Below are positions 10,870 through 20,447 of a stretch of DNA of 64,000 bases, piece by piece. The stretch's first letter is position 1, and the number at the start of each line of letters is the position of its first letter. Both the position numbers and the translations under genes were made by a program. This DNA comes from Devosia crocina (GTDB taxonomy: Bacteria; Pseudomonadota; Alphaproteobacteria; Rhizobiales; Devosiaceae): positions 248,001 through 312,000 of the forward strand of contig NZ_FPCK01000003.1 of NCBI RefSeq assembly GCF_900116545.1. The letters are read 5' to 3'. The notes under the pieces were generated by a model. That model was not told where the DNA came from, made no database searches, and saw only the letters and a program-made list of their open reading frames with translations.

Positions 10870-13038
10870 TCACATGAAGCTCATCGGATCGATGTCGATC
10901 TGGACCTTGATATCCCCTCGCGCCTTTTCGGCGCTGGCGAGCCAGAAGCGGACATAACCCGAGAGGTCGAAATCCTTGCCGGACTGGGCAAGGAGACGCA
11001 CCCGATGGCGGCCGCGGATCATGGCGACGGGGGCATCGGCCGGACCGAAAAGGCGAATGCCTTCGGCCATGGGTGCTGCCGATAGCAGCGTCCTGGCGAA
11101 ATTGGTCGCGTTGTCATGGTCGCCTGCCGAGACAATCAACGCTGCCAAGCGCCCGAAAGGCGGCATGCCGCCGGCTTCACGCGCCAAAAGCTCCTGCGCG
11201 TAAAAGGCCTCGCGATCGCCCGACACCATGGCTTTCATCACCGGGTGATCGGGATGGTAGGTCTGAAGGAACGCCTTGCCATGCCGGCTGGCGCGGCCGG
11301 CGCGGCCTGCCACCTGAGTGAGAATTTGAAAGGTTTTTTCGGCGGCCCGCGGATCCCCATGAGCAAGGCCGAGATCGGCATCGAGCACGCCGACCACCGA
11401 GAGCTTTTCGAAGTGATGGCCCTTTGAAACCAGTTGTGTGCCGATGATCAGGTCATATTCGCCCCTTTCGACCTCAGCAAAGCGCTCGCGCAGCTGCGCG
11501 TGGCTCCCCATGTCAGTCGAGAGCAGCACGCGCCGTGCATCGGGGAAGCGCGCCGCGGCCTCCTCGGCGACGCGCTCGATACCGGGCCCGACCGGTACGA
11601 GGCTATCGAGCTGACCGCATTCCCCGCAGCTCTTGGGGGTGCGCGTTTCGTGGCCGCAATGGTGGCACATCAGGACGCCGCGGAACCGGTGTTCGACCAT
11701 CCAGGCGGAGCAATCGGGGCATTTATACTGGTGCCCGCAGGCGTTGCAGAGCGTCAGCGGAGCATAGCCGCGCCGATTGAGGAACAAGAGCGCCTGTTCG
11801 CCCCGGTCGAGCGCTGCAAACACTTCGCGCGCGAGGCTGGGCGCGATCCAGCTGCCTTTTTCCGGCCCGTCGGTGCGCATGTCGATGGCGGTGATGTCGG
11901 GCATCGCCGCCTCGGCAAAGCGGCTTTCCAAGCGGATGTGGGCATAGCGCCCCTGATTGGCATTGTTGCGCGACTCGACCGAGGGGGTCGCCGAAGACAG
12001 CACGACGCGCGCCTGCGAGAACTGCGCGCGGACCACCGCCATGTCGCGGGCGTGATAGGTGAAACCATCCGATTGCTTGTAGGCGCCGTCATGCTCCTCA
12101 TCGAGCACCAGCAGCCCAAGCTCGCGAAACGGCAGGAACAGGGCGGATCGGGCGCCGACCACGGCGCGCACCGTGCCTTCGAGCACGCCGCGCCAGACTT
12201 TTGCGCGCTGGACCGGGGTCATGTCCGAATGCCATTCGGCCGGCTTTGTGCCGAAGCGGCGGGTGAACCGATCGATAAAGGTATTGGTGAGCGCAATTTC
12301 GGGCAAGAGGATCAGCGCCTGCCGTCCGGCGCACAGGGTGTCGGCGACTGCCTCGAAAAACACCTCGGTCTTGCCCCCGCCGGTGACGCCATCGAGAAGC
12401 GCGACGCCGAAGCGGTGCGGATCGAGCGCCAGGATATTGCCAAGAGCTTGCATCTGCTCGGCATTCAACGTTGCCGGAGCTGCGGCCGGGTCAGGCGGCA
12501 GCACGACAGGCGGCGCCGGAATCGCGAGCTTTTCGAGCGCCCCTGCCCGCTCAAGACCGTCTATGACCGACGTGGAAACGCCGGTTGCGCCGATCAGGGC
12601 CGGCTTGGGCCAGGCCATGTCGTCCAGCAGCGCATCGAGCACCCGCAACCGGGCCGGGGTGAGCTTTTCCGGCTCTATGCCGGTGCGGCGATAGGCGATG
12701 ACCGGTTTGGGCGGATCGAGCGCTTCGGGCGAGCGCAAGACGCCTCGCAGTACCTGACCCGGTGTGGCCAGGGTATAGCGCGCCACCCATTCGACGAGCT
12801 TGAGCAGTTCTTCCGAAAGCGGGGGAACCTCCGGGCGAAACTCTATGTTTCTCAGACGGTTATGGCCAACCGCGTCCTTTGGCTCGCCCCAGACGACCCC
12901 GAGGATAAGTCGCGGACCGAGGGGCACGGCGACGATGGATCCGCGCATGACAGACATGCCCGGCGGGACGCGGTAGGAATAGGGACCTTCCACCGCCACG
13001 CCGACCATGACCGCTACGATGCTATCGGGACCATACAT
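10870..13038 (-). CDS. priA: Primosomal replication protein N' (PriA helicase)
   Basis: 3'-5' DNA helicase that restarts stalled replication forks. The N-terminal 3'-DNA-binding domain (VAVEGPYSYRVP) precedes the helicase core with Walker A DGVTGGGKTEVF, DEEH box in LVLDEEHDGAYKQ, and helicase motif VAGRAGR near the C terminus. The zinc-binding insert is complete: CNACGHQYKCPDC and CHHCGHETRTPKSCGECG give eight cysteines. The ATG at 13038 is preferred over a GTG 14 codons upstream because family proteins begin at this point; neither has a strong ribosome-binding site. It is divergent from xerC. Confidence 0.95.
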   Translation of the reverse strand: MYGPDSIVAVMVGVAVEGPYSYRVPPGMSVMRGSIVAVPLGPRLILGVVWGEPKDAVGHNRLRNIEFRPEVPPLSEELLKLVEWVARYTLATPGQVLRGVLRSPEALDPPKPVIAYRRTGIEPEKLTPARLRVLDALLDDMAWPKPALIGATGVSTSVIDGLERAGALEKLAIPAPPVVLPPDPAAAPATLNAEQMQALGNILALDPHRFGVALLDGVTGGGKTEVFFEAVADTLCAGRQALILLPEIALTNTFIDRFTRRFGTKPAEWHSDMTPVQRAKVWRGVLEGTVRAVVGARSALFLPFRELGLLVLDEEHDGAYKQSDGFTYHARDMAVVRAQFSQARVVLSSATPSVESRNNANQGRYAHIRLESRFAEAAMPDITAIDMRTDGPEKGSWIAPSLAREVFAALDRGEQALLFLNRRGYAPLTLCNACGHQYKCPDCSAWMVEHRFRGVLMCHHCGHETRTPKSCGECGQLDSLVPVGPGIERVAEEAAARFPDARRVLLSTDMGSHAQLRERFAEVERGEYDLIIGTQLVSKGHHFEKLSVVGVLDADLGLAHGDPRAAEKTFQILTQVAGRAGRASRHGKAFLQTYHPDHPVMKAMVSGDREAFYAQELLAREAGGMPPFGRLAALIVSAGDHDNATNFARTLLSAAPMAEGIRLFGPADAPVAMIRGRHRVRLLAQSGKDFDLSGYVRFWLASAEKARGDIKVQIDIDPMSFM

Positions 13039-13167
13039 GTTTGTGCGCGTTCCGTTCTCATGCTCCTTAGATAGGATCACCAGGCGATTCGGCTAGATCG
13101 CCCGAAACGAAGACGCGTGATGAGCCAAGTTTACGCTCTTTTTGGGCGCCGCGGATAAGATGAGGAC

Positions 13168-14100
13168 ATGACCGACAGCGCTTTTGCCACCGATGCTTTT
13201 GTTCAGGCCCAGATTGCGGGGTGGATGCGCGAGCTGGGCTCGGTCAAGCGCCTGGCGCCCAAGACGCTGGAGGCTTATGGGCGGGATCTCGGCCAGTTCA
13301 TGAGCTTTCTCGCGGGTCATATGGGCGGATCTATCTCCTTGCAATCGCTCCGGGAATTGCGCGCCGCCGATATTCGCGCCTTTATGGCGCAGCGGCGCGA
13401 GGAGAGCCTTTCCTCGCGTTCGCTGGCGCGGGTTCTGTCGGCGCTCAAGAGCTTTTTCGCCTTTCTCGAACGCGAGGGAGTGTTGGCAACGGAAGCGTTC
13501 AATGCCCTGCGGACGCCGAAGATTCCGCGCTCGCTGCCCAAGGCGCTGAGCGTTGTCGAAGCCAGGCAAGCCATTGTGGCGACTGATGAATTAGAAGACA
13601 AGCCATGGGTGGCGGCGCGCGACATGGCCGTCATTTCGCTGTGCTATGGCGCAGGCCTGCGGATCGGGGAAGCGCTGGCGCTGACCAAGGGCGATCTCGA
13701 GGCCGAAGTGATGCGGGTGACCGGCAAGGGCGGGCGCGTGCGCATGGTGCCGCTGATCGCGCCGGTGCGGCAGGCGATCGAGCAATATCTGCAGCTAAGC
13801 CCTTATAAACTCTGGCCTGAAGACCCCTTGTTCCGTGGCGAAAAGGGCGGAGTGCTGTCGCCGCGGCTGATCCAGAAGCGGATGGTGCAACTGCGCTCCG
13901 CGCTTGGCCTGCCGCCATCGGCGACCCCGCACGCGCTGCGCCATTCCTTCGCCACTCATCTTCTCGCCAAGGGCGGCGATCTGCGCGCGATCCAGGAATT
14001 GCTGGGCCATGCGAGCCTTTCGACCACCCAAATCTATACTGCCGTCGACAGCGAACGGCTGCTCGAAAGCTATATCATGGCGCATCCACGCAATATGTAA
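13168..14100 (+). CDS. xerC: Tyrosine recombinase XerC
   Basis: Site-specific recombinase that resolves chromosome dimers at dif with XerD. A SAM-like N-terminal core-binding domain (about residues 15-100) precedes the catalytic domain with Arg in GAGLRIGEAL, Lys in TGKGGRVR, HALRHSFATHLL, LGHASLSTTQIY and the nucleophile Tyr. Its 310 residues are typical. It is divergent from priA, an arrangement common in Rhizobiales. Confidence 0.93.
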   Translation: MTDSAFATDAFVQAQIAGWMRELGSVKRLAPKTLEAYGRDLGQFMSFLAGHMGGSISLQSLRELRAADIRAFMAQRREESLSSRSLARVLSALKSFFAFLEREGVLATEAFNALRTPKIPRSLPKALSVVEARQAIVATDELEDKPWVAARDMAVISLCYGAGLRIGEALALTKGDLEAEVMRVTGKGGRVRMVPLIAPVRQAIEQYLQLSPYKLWPEDPLFRGEKGGVLSPRLIQKRMVQLRSALGLPPSATPHALRHSFATHLLAKGGDLRAIQELLGHASLSTTQIYTAVDSERLLESYIMAHPRNM

Positions 14101-14200
14101 CCACATGCGGTGAAACTGCCGTCAAAAGGTGCTGTTCGGTTAGCATCTGGTGAGCATTTCGGGCCATCGAAACGCCTCTTTGACAGCATGTGTGGACGAT

Positions 14201-14220
14201 CAAGGCCCTGCCCGGCCTTG
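14201..14220 (+). terminator. Hairpin after xerC
   Basis: CAAGGCC and GGCCTTG form a 7-bp stem with a 6-base loop. There is no clear T-run, so termination here is only a possibility. Confidence 0.35.
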
Positions 14221-14285
14221 CTCTCGCGTCTGCAATGACTGATTTTGCCTTGGAACCGTAACGGCGCGTACGCCCGATTGGCACC

Positions 14286-15239
14286 ATGAGCACATCTCCA
14301 TCCTCCACCCCGGCTTCAACGGCGGGGATAGATCTTTTCGGCTATGGTCTCGCCTTTTTCGGGGCGGCGCTGTTTTCCACCAAGGGCATCTTCATAAAGC
14401 TCGCCTTTGCCGAGGGTGCGACGATCGAGGCGACGCTGGCATTGCGCATGATGCTGTCGCTGCCGGTTTACCTTGCTTTCATGGCCGTCCTGCTGATCCG
14501 CAATCCGCGCCTCCGTCCGCTCCTGACGCCGGGGCGCCTATTCGGCGCCATGGCGGTCGGTTCGCTGGGCTATTATGTGTCGAGTTATCTCGATTTTGCG
14601 GGTCTTGCTTTCGTGTCCGCCCAATATGAGCGGCTGGTGCTGTTCACCTATCCTTTTTTCGTGCTGCTGTTCGGCGTCTGGTTTTTCGGCGACCGGATGA
14701 ATTGGCGGCTCGTACCGGCCATGCTGATCAGTTATGGCGGACTTCTGGTGATCTTTACCTGGAACCTCTCGGTCCAGCCCGATGGCCTGCTGATCGGCAC
14801 GATGCTGGTGCTCGGCTCGGCCCTGACCTTCGCCTTTTACCAGCACCTTGCCAAACGGCAGATGCTGGTTCTGGGCTCGATGCTGTTTACCTGCATCGGC
14901 ATGTCCACGGCCGCCGTGCTCGCGATCGGCCAAAGCCTGATCGCGGATGGCATCGAGACCTATCGCGCCTTCAGCCCGGACCTGTGGATGATCGGCATCA
15001 TGCTCGGCGTCTTCGGCACGGTGCTGCCATCCTTTCTGCTCAATGGCGGCATTTCCCGCATCGGCGCACGGGCAACCTCAGCCACGGCATCCTTTGGTCC
15101 GATTGTAACAATCGTACTCGCCGTCTTTGTTCTGGGCGAAGAGTTCACTTTTATCCACGCCATCGGAACGGGGCTCGTGCTGCTTGGAAGCTGGCTTTTT
15201 GCCCGCACCGACCGGCACAGCCGCCAGGATCGGAAATAA
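14286..15239 (+). CDS. DMT superfamily (EamA) transporter
   Basis: Inner-membrane exporter of the drug/metabolite transporter superfamily with two five-helix EamA repeats: about ten hydrophobic helices can be counted across 317 aa, for example LFGYGLAFFGAALFSTKGIF at the start and ATASFGPIVTIVLAVFVLGE in the second repeat. Substrate is unknown. It stands alone between xerC and the repeat-protein gene. It is only distantly similar to the second EamA protein in the window. Confidence 0.88.
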   Translation: MSTSPSSTPASTAGIDLFGYGLAFFGAALFSTKGIFIKLAFAEGATIEATLALRMMLSLPVYLAFMAVLLIRNPRLRPLLTPGRLFGAMAVGSLGYYVSSYLDFAGLAFVSAQYERLVLFTYPFFVLLFGVWFFGDRMNWRLVPAMLISYGGLLVIFTWNLSVQPDGLLIGTMLVLGSALTFAFYQHLAKRQMLVLGSMLFTCIGMSTAAVLAIGQSLIADGIETYRAFSPDLWMIGIMLGVFGTVLPSFLLNGGISRIGARATSATASFGPIVTIVLAVFVLGEEFTFIHAIGTGLVLLGSWLFARTDRHSRQDRK

Positions 15240-15318
15240 TTCGATGCACCAAAGTTTTCGGCTGCCACAAAGCCGCTATAGTCTGCCGATCACATGGCGG
15301 TGAACCGGAGAGACAAAG

Positions 15319-16671
15319 ATGCGCACCTTTCGTCACGTCCTGGCGGGCAGTCTGCTCGGCCTCGTGCTGATCAATGGTACAGCCGTGCCGAGCCTGGCCC
15401 AAAGCAGCCAAAACCCTGGCGTCACCGATATCGATTTTGGTGACGACAGCTCGGATTGGGCCAAGGATGGCGAATGCGACGATCCGCGCTTTGAAGGTCC
15501 CGGCACGGCCGACGAGCTGGTGGATGCGGATCTGATGAAGGACGCGACCGACTGCCGGGCGGCTTACGAGGCGGGCACGGTCACCCTGCGCGTTCCCGCC
15601 GATCCCCCGCCGCCCCCACCCGTCGTCTTCACCCCGCTCGACCAGCCCGATGCCGACGCGATCGATTTCGGCGACGATAGCTCGGAATGGGCGCGCGACG
15701 GGGAGTGCGACGATCCCCGCTTCACCGGGCCCGGCACGGCGGCCGAACTCGTCGAAGCCGACCGCATGAAGGATGCCACCGATTGCCGCGCAGCTTTCGA
15801 GGCGGGAACCGTGACGCTGATCGAGGAGAAGGAGGCCGAGCCTCCCAATGAAGGCGCTGCAACACCGCAAAACCCGGTGAGCCGCAGCATCGACGATATC
15901 GAGTTTGGCGACGATAGCTCGGAATGGGCACGCGATGGCGAGTGCGACGATCCCCGTTTCACCGGCCCCGGCACGGCGGCCGAGCTCGTCGAGGCGGACC
16001 GCATGAAGGACGCCACCGATTGCCGCGCAGCCTTCGAGGCGGGCACCGTGACCCTGCGCGACGAGGAAACGGAGGCGCAGCCCCCCCTCAGCGCAATCGA
16101 CTTCGGCGATGATTCCTCCCACTGGGCACGCGACGGGGAATGCGATGATCCGCGCTTTACCGGACCCGGCGTTGCCGGAACGACGCTTGACGAGGACATC
16201 AAGCGCGACGCCACCGATTGCCGCGCAGCCGTGGAAGCGGGTACCGCCACCTATACTGGCGAGCGCGAAGCAGCCGAATTCGATTTCGGTTCGGATTTTT
16301 CCCGCTGGGCCAATGACGGTGAATGCGACGACCTGCGCTTCGAAGGCCCCGGCACCAACAAGAAACTGCTTGCCGAAGACCTGATGGGCGACGCCACCGA
16401 CTGCAGGACGCTTCTGGAGGAGGGCAAGGTCTCGATCCGGCTGGTTTATACGCCCGAATATGCGGCCGGTGCGCCCTATGACAGCAGCGGCATCGATTTT
16501 GGCGACAATTCCTCGAGCTACAGCAATGACGGAGAATGCGACGATCCGCGCTTCGAAGGTCCGGGCACCGCAACGACGCTGCTCGACAGCGACCGCCTGG
16601 CCGACGCCGATGATTGCCGCGAGGCCTATGAAGCGGGCACGGTGGTGCTGATCGAGAGCGAGCGCGACTAG
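15319..16671 (+). CDS. Secreted protein of six DGECDD/TDCR modules, function unknown
   Basis: A 450-residue exported protein: signal peptide (MRTFRHVLAGSLLGLVLING, cleavage near SLAQS), then six copies of a ~52-residue module at residues 39-90, 115-167, 194-246, 260-311, 321-373 and 392-444. Each module reads roughly DFGDDSSxWAxDGECDDPRF, GPGTA, then DATDCRxAxEAGTVTL, and carries exactly two cysteines (in GECDD and TDCR), likely one disulfide per module. The Asp-rich DGECDD loop looks suited to metal binding. Linkers are Pro/Glu-rich. Similar modules occur in other alphaproteobacterial exported proteins as far as I know, but no function is established. It sits alone between a transporter and a convergent flavoprotein. 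Confidence 0.85.
   Translation: MRTFRHVLAGSLLGLVLINGTAVPSLAQSSQNPGVTDIDFGDDSSDWAKDGECDDPRFEGPGTADELVDADLMKDATDCRAAYEAGTVTLRVPADPPPPPPVVFTPLDQPDADAIDFGDDSSEWARDGECDDPRFTGPGTAAELVEADRMKDATDCRAAFEAGTVTLIEEKEAEPPNEGAATPQNPVSRSIDDIEFGDDSSEWARDGECDDPRFTGPGTAAELVEADRMKDATDCRAAFEAGTVTLRDEETEAQPPLSAIDFGDDSSHWARDGECDDPRFTGPGVAGTTLDEDIKRDATDCRAAVEAGTATYTGEREAAEFDFGSDFSRWANDGECDDLRFEGPGTNKKLLAEDLMGDATDCRTLLEEGKVSIRLVYTPEYAAGAPYDSSGIDFGDNSSSYSNDGECDDPRFEGPGTATTLLDSDRLADADDCREAYEAGTVVLIESERD
15433..16650 (+). repeat. Six tandem coding repeats (~156 bases each, with linkers)
   Basis: The DNA copies that encode the six modules of the secreted protein. Copies 2 (15661-15819) and 3 (15898-16056) are nearly identical at DNA level as well as in protein, including ATGAAGGA(T/C)GCCACCGATTG, which points to a recent duplication. 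Copies 4-6 are more diverged. Confidence 0.85.
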
Positions 16672-16732
16672 GTTTCTTGCCCAGCCTTCAAGCTGGGCGC
16701 TCCGCTGCTGCCGGGCCTCTGCGCGGCAGCAG

Positions 16733-17923
16733 CTAGGCTGCCTGACCGGCAGCGTAGCCGGAAGCCCAGGCCCATTGAAAATTGTAGCCGCCGAGCCAAC
16801 CGGTGACATCGACCGCTTCGCCGACAAAATAAAGGCCCGGTACCTCGCGGGCCATCATGGTCTTGGCATCGAGCCCGCGCGTCTCGACGCCGCCCAGCGT
16901 CACTTCGGCGGTGCGATAGCCTTCCGAGCCCACCGGCTTCAGCGTCCAGTTCTTGACCTGGTCGGCTGCGGCCATGAGCTTTTTGTCCGAAAGATCGCCG
17001 ATCATGCCTTTTTGGCTGATCATGTCGCCCGCGAGCTGGGCAAGGCGTTTGGGAAGCCGGGCCGACAGGATCGTCTGGATATGCAGCTTGGGCTGGGTCT
17101 TGCGGGCCGATTGCAAGAACTCGAGTGCGTCGAGCTCGGGCAGGAGATCGACCGAGATCGTGTCGCCCTCGCGCCAATAGGACGAGATCTGGAGGATCGA
17201 GGGGCCGGACAGGCCCCGATGGGTGAAAAGCAGCGCTTCCTGAAACCGCGTTTTGCCGTGGCCGACCACCGCCTCGGTGGAAACGCCAGCAAGCGGCTTG
17301 AGCTGCTCCAGGGCCCCTTCCTCGAAGGTCAGGGGCACAAGGGCGGGCCGTGTATCGGTGACGGCAAGGCCGAACTGCTTGGCAAGGCCATAGGCAAAGC
17401 CGGTTGCGCCCATTTTGGGGATCGACTTGCCGCCCGTGGCGACGACGAGGCTTTCACAGGTGACATAGCCATCGCCCACCAGCGCGCGAAAGCCGGTCTC
17501 GGTTTTTTCGACCGATCCGACGGCGCGGCCAGTCCAGATGGCGGCACCAGCCGCGCGCAGATCATCGATCAGCATGGACACGATCTGGGTCGCCGGACCA
17601 TCGCAGAACAGCTGGCCAAGCGTCTTTTCGTGAAAGGCGATGCCGCGCTTTTTGACGCGCTCGACGAACATGTCGGGCGTGTAGCGCGACAGGGCCGAAA
17701 GGGCAAAGCGCGGATTGGACGAGAGGAACCGCTCCCGGCCCAGGACATGGGTGGCATTCACATTGGTGAAATTGCAGCGCCCCCCGCCCGAGATGCGGAT
17801 TTTTTCGCCGGGATTGCGCGCATGGTCGACAACCAGCACCCGCCGCCCGCGCCGTCCCGCTTCGATGCCCGCCATGAGCCCGGCCGCGCCGGCGCCAAGA
17901 ATGATGATGTCGAAATCGGTCAT
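16733..17923 (-). CDS. HI0933/BaiN-family FAD-dependent oxidoreductase
   Basis: Flavoprotein of the TIGR00275/HI0933 family (COG2081), cytoplasmic, reaction unproven in most members. The N-terminal dinucleotide-binding motif is IIILGAGAAGLMAGIEAGRR, followed by GGRCNFTN, which is diagnostic of the family, and the C-terminal GLYFVGEAVDVTGWLGGYNF region that contacts FAD. The ATG at 17923 is chosen: it places the Rossmann motif at residue 6 and has AAGGG nearby; 31 codons of open frame upstream look non-coding. It converges with the six-module gene. Confidence 0.9.
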   Translation of the reverse strand: MTDFDIIILGAGAAGLMAGIEAGRRGRRVLVVDHARNPGEKIRISGGGRCNFTNVNATHVLGRERFLSSNPRFALSALSRYTPDMFVERVKKRGIAFHEKTLGQLFCDGPATQIVSMLIDDLRAAGAAIWTGRAVGSVEKTETGFRALVGDGYVTCESLVVATGGKSIPKMGATGFAYGLAKQFGLAVTDTRPALVPLTFEEGALEQLKPLAGVSTEAVVGHGKTRFQEALLFTHRGLSGPSILQISSYWREGDTISVDLLPELDALEFLQSARKTQPKLHIQTILSARLPKRLAQLAGDMISQKGMIGDLSDKKLMAAADQVKNWTLKPVGSEGYRTAEVTLGGVETRGLDAKTMMAREVPGLYFVGEAVDVTGWLGGYNFQWAWASGYAAGQAA

Positions 17924-18353
17924 GGAAGGCCCTTGGTGTCTCTGTGGCGCACTCGCACCACAGCGCTGCCCGGGAAGATGATCCGCGAGCCATTTTGGAA
18001 GGGATATGCGCCGCAACCGGGCTCGGGATCAAGAGCGCGGACGCCTTTGTGAGGGCTGAAGCACCCCCAAGCAAATCGTCTGCGGGATCATTGATCTCTT
18101 TCCTATAAGCGAGTATGACAAGTCCTGCTGTTCACTCAACTGCATATCGTCGTCATGCGCTTTTTCGGCCACATAGCCGTGTTCATGGCCTCCCGGTCGT
18201 CCACCGGGGGCGTGCTTGCCATGACCAAATCCACCAAAACCGCCTGACGCTTTTCCCTGGGTTCCGCTCCCGCCAGGGAGAGGCCTCAAAGCACTGACCG
18301 CGATGGCTGGCATCGCGCGGGGGCGGACATGGTAAGGGACCGGAGTTCCAAAT
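17924..18353. other. Intergenic region between flavoprotein gene and asd
   Basis: About 430 bases between divergent genes. It should hold promoters for both. A minus-strand open frame of 94 codons (18029-18313) with a Gly/His-rich stretch exists but has no recognisable family. GGAG lies 9 bases before the asd ATG. I see no convincing RNA structure. Confidence 0.4.
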
Positions 18354-19397
18354 ATGGGTTATCGCGTCGCAGTCGTCGGGGCCACGGGTAATGTTGGCCG
18401 CGAAGTTCTCAACATCCTCGCCGAGCGCAAGTTTCCGGCCGACGAGGTCTTTGCCCTCGCCTCGTCCCGTTCGATCGGCAAGGAACTCAGCTTTGGCGAC
18501 AAGATCCTCAAGACGCGGGATCTGCAGCATTTCGACTTCTCGACCGTCGATTTCGCCATCATGTCGGCGGGCGGCTCGATCTCCAAGGAATGGGGTCCCC
18601 GCATCGCTGCGGCCGGCGCCATCGTGATCGATAATTCCTCCTATTGGCGCTATCATTCGGATGTGCCGCTGGTGGTACCCGAGGTCAATGGCCATGTGCT
18701 CGAGCGCTGGCTGGCGGACCCCAAGCGCACCGGCATCATCGCCAATCCTAATTGCTCGACGGCCCAGCTCGTGGTCGCGCTCAAGCCGCTCCACGATGCG
18801 GCAACCATCAAGCGCTGCGTGGTCTCGACCTATCAATCGGTTTCGGGCGCCGGCAAGGAAGGCGTCGACGAGCTCTGGAACCAGACCAAGGGCATTTTCG
18901 TCAACGATTCCCCGAGCCCGCAGAAGTTCACCAAGCAGATCGCCTTCAACGTCATTCCCCATATCGATGTGTTCATGGAAGACGGCTACACCAAGGAAGA
19001 GTGGAAGGTGCTGGCCGAAACCAAGAAGATCCTCGATCCCAAGATCAGGGTTACCTGCACCGCCGTGCGTGTGCCGGTCTTCGTGGGCCATTCCGAAGCG
19101 GTTAATCTGGAATTCGACAAGCCCCTTTCGGCCGACGAGGCACGCGATATCCTGCGCGAGGCGCCGGGGATTGCCGTGCTCGACAAGCGCGAAGCTGGCG
19201 GCTACGCGACGCCAGTCGAAACCGTGGGCGAATATGACACCTATGTCAGCCGGATCCGCGAAGACGTGACGGTGGAAAACGGACTGGCGCTCTGGGTCGT
19301 GTCCGACAATCTGCGCAAGGGCGCCGCGCTCAACACCATCCAGATCGCCGAAACCCTGATCGAAAAGGGTTACAAGGCCCGCGCCCTGGCTGCCTGA
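18354..19397 (+). CDS. asd: Aspartate-semialdehyde dehydrogenase
   Basis: Converts aspartyl-phosphate to aspartate semialdehyde for lysine/diaminopimelate, threonine and methionine synthesis; it feeds DapF, also in this window. The NADP-binding GATGNVGREVL motif opens the protein, the catalytic Cys is C134 in NPNCSTAQ, and the substrate-binding His region is RVPVFVGHSEAVNLEF. The 347-residue length is normal. It is a single gene with GGAG before the ATG. Confidence 0.96.
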   Translation: MGYRVAVVGATGNVGREVLNILAERKFPADEVFALASSRSIGKELSFGDKILKTRDLQHFDFSTVDFAIMSAGGSISKEWGPRIAAAGAIVIDNSSYWRYHSDVPLVVPEVNGHVLERWLADPKRTGIIANPNCSTAQLVVALKPLHDAATIKRCVVSTYQSVSGAGKEGVDELWNQTKGIFVNDSPSPQKFTKQIAFNVIPHIDVFMEDGYTKEEWKVLAETKKILDPKIRVTCTAVRVPVFVGHSEAVNLEFDKPLSADEARDILREAPGIAVLDKREAGGYATPVETVGEYDTYVSRIREDVTVENGLALWVVSDNLRKGAALNTIQIAETLIEKGYKARALAA

Positions 19398-19518
19398 ATT
19401 CTGGCCCCGGCCTGGCTTCTTCCCTTGGAGAGGTCAGGTGGGGCGATCTTTGCCACATGGCTCGTACGCGCCATCAGCGCTTGAGGCGGCGCCTGACTGG
19501 GCATAGAAGCGATTGGCC

Positions 19519-20400
19519 ATGCCCATTCGCCACATTCTCCTTGCCCTTCTGGTTGTTGCCATCTGGGGCTTCAATTTCGTCGTGATCAAGCTCAGCGTCG
19601 AGGCTCTGCCCCCGATCCTGGCGGCTGCCCTGCGCTTTGCAGCGGCCGCCTTTCCCGCCGTTCTCTTTGTCCGGCCGCCCAAGGCGCCGGCCTGGATCGT
19701 GATTGGTTTCGGCATCAGCTTCGGCTTTGCCCTTTATGCCTTTCTCAACATTGCCATCGCCTGGGGCATGCCGGCGGGGCTCTCCTCGCTGGTGCTGCAG
19801 ACGCAGGCCTTTTTCACCATGGCCATGGCGTTTCTGTTTCTGGGCGAGAGGCCCCGGCGGTTTCAAATCATCGGGGCGGCAGTGGCCTTCGGCGGCATCG
19901 GCGTCATCGCGCTCGAACGGCTCGAGGGTGCCGGCTTCGTGCCGCTTCTGATGGTGGTGCTGGCGGCAGCGGCCTGGGGCCTTGCCAATGTGCTGACCAA
20001 AAAGGCAGGCAAGGTGAATGCGGTGTCCTTCACCGTCTGGGGTTCGCTGGCCGCCCCGCTTCCGCTCCTGGCGCTGTCGCTTGCGGCCGAAGGCGGAGAT
20101 ACGATCCTTGCCGCGCTCGCGGGATTTTCACCGTCCGACGCGGCGCTGATCGCGTTTCTGGCCTATCCCGCAACGCTTCTGGGTGGCGGAATCTGGAGCT
20201 GGCTCCTCGGCCATCATCCCGCTTCCACGGTTGCGCCCTTTACCCTGCTAGTGCCGATCACCGGGCTTTTGTCGGGTTATCTCGTGTTTGGCGAAACCAT
20301 CACCCCCGTCGAGATTGCCGGAGGGGCGCTCGTTATTCTGGGATTGATCGTGACGCTGCTGAAATCGCGCCTGCCCGAGCCGCGCGTAAGGCTCGACTGA
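19519..20400 (+). CDS. EamA-family transporter
   Basis: Ten-helix inner-membrane exporter with two EamA repeats (293 aa). The N terminus RHILLALLVVAIWGFNFVVI is the usual first helix, and GLSSLVLQTQAFFTMAMAFL matches the amino-acid metabolite exporter (YedA/RhaT-like) branch. The true substrate cannot be inferred. ATG at 19519 is preferred to a TTG two codons earlier. Confidence 0.88.
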   Translation: MPIRHILLALLVVAIWGFNFVVIKLSVEALPPILAAALRFAAAAFPAVLFVRPPKAPAWIVIGFGISFGFALYAFLNIAIAWGMPAGLSSLVLQTQAFFTMAMAFLFLGERPRRFQIIGAAVAFGGIGVIALERLEGAGFVPLLMVVLAAAAWGLANVLTKKAGKVNAVSFTVWGSLAAPLPLLALSLAAEGGDTILAALAGFSPSDAALIAFLAYPATLLGGGIWSWLLGHHPASTVAPFTLLVPITGLLSGYLVFGETITPVEIAGGALVILGLIVTLLKSRLPEPRVRLD

Positions 20401-20447
20401 GCGGGGGCCGCCCACCCCTGCCGGGATCGGCGGCCGCCCACACGGGT

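Noticed and set aside
15433..16650. CRISPR-like array
   Set aside because: The regular repeats are in-frame coding modules with linkers, not short repeats with unique spacers. I found no CRISPR array anywhere in the window.
15151..16827. 558-codon minus-strand frame opposite the six-module gene
   Set aside because: Its apparent repeats are the reverse complement of the real modules.
18029..18313. 94-codon Gly/His-rich minus-strand frame before asd
   Set aside because: No ribosome-binding site, no family and odd composition; left as intergenic, though not fully excluded.
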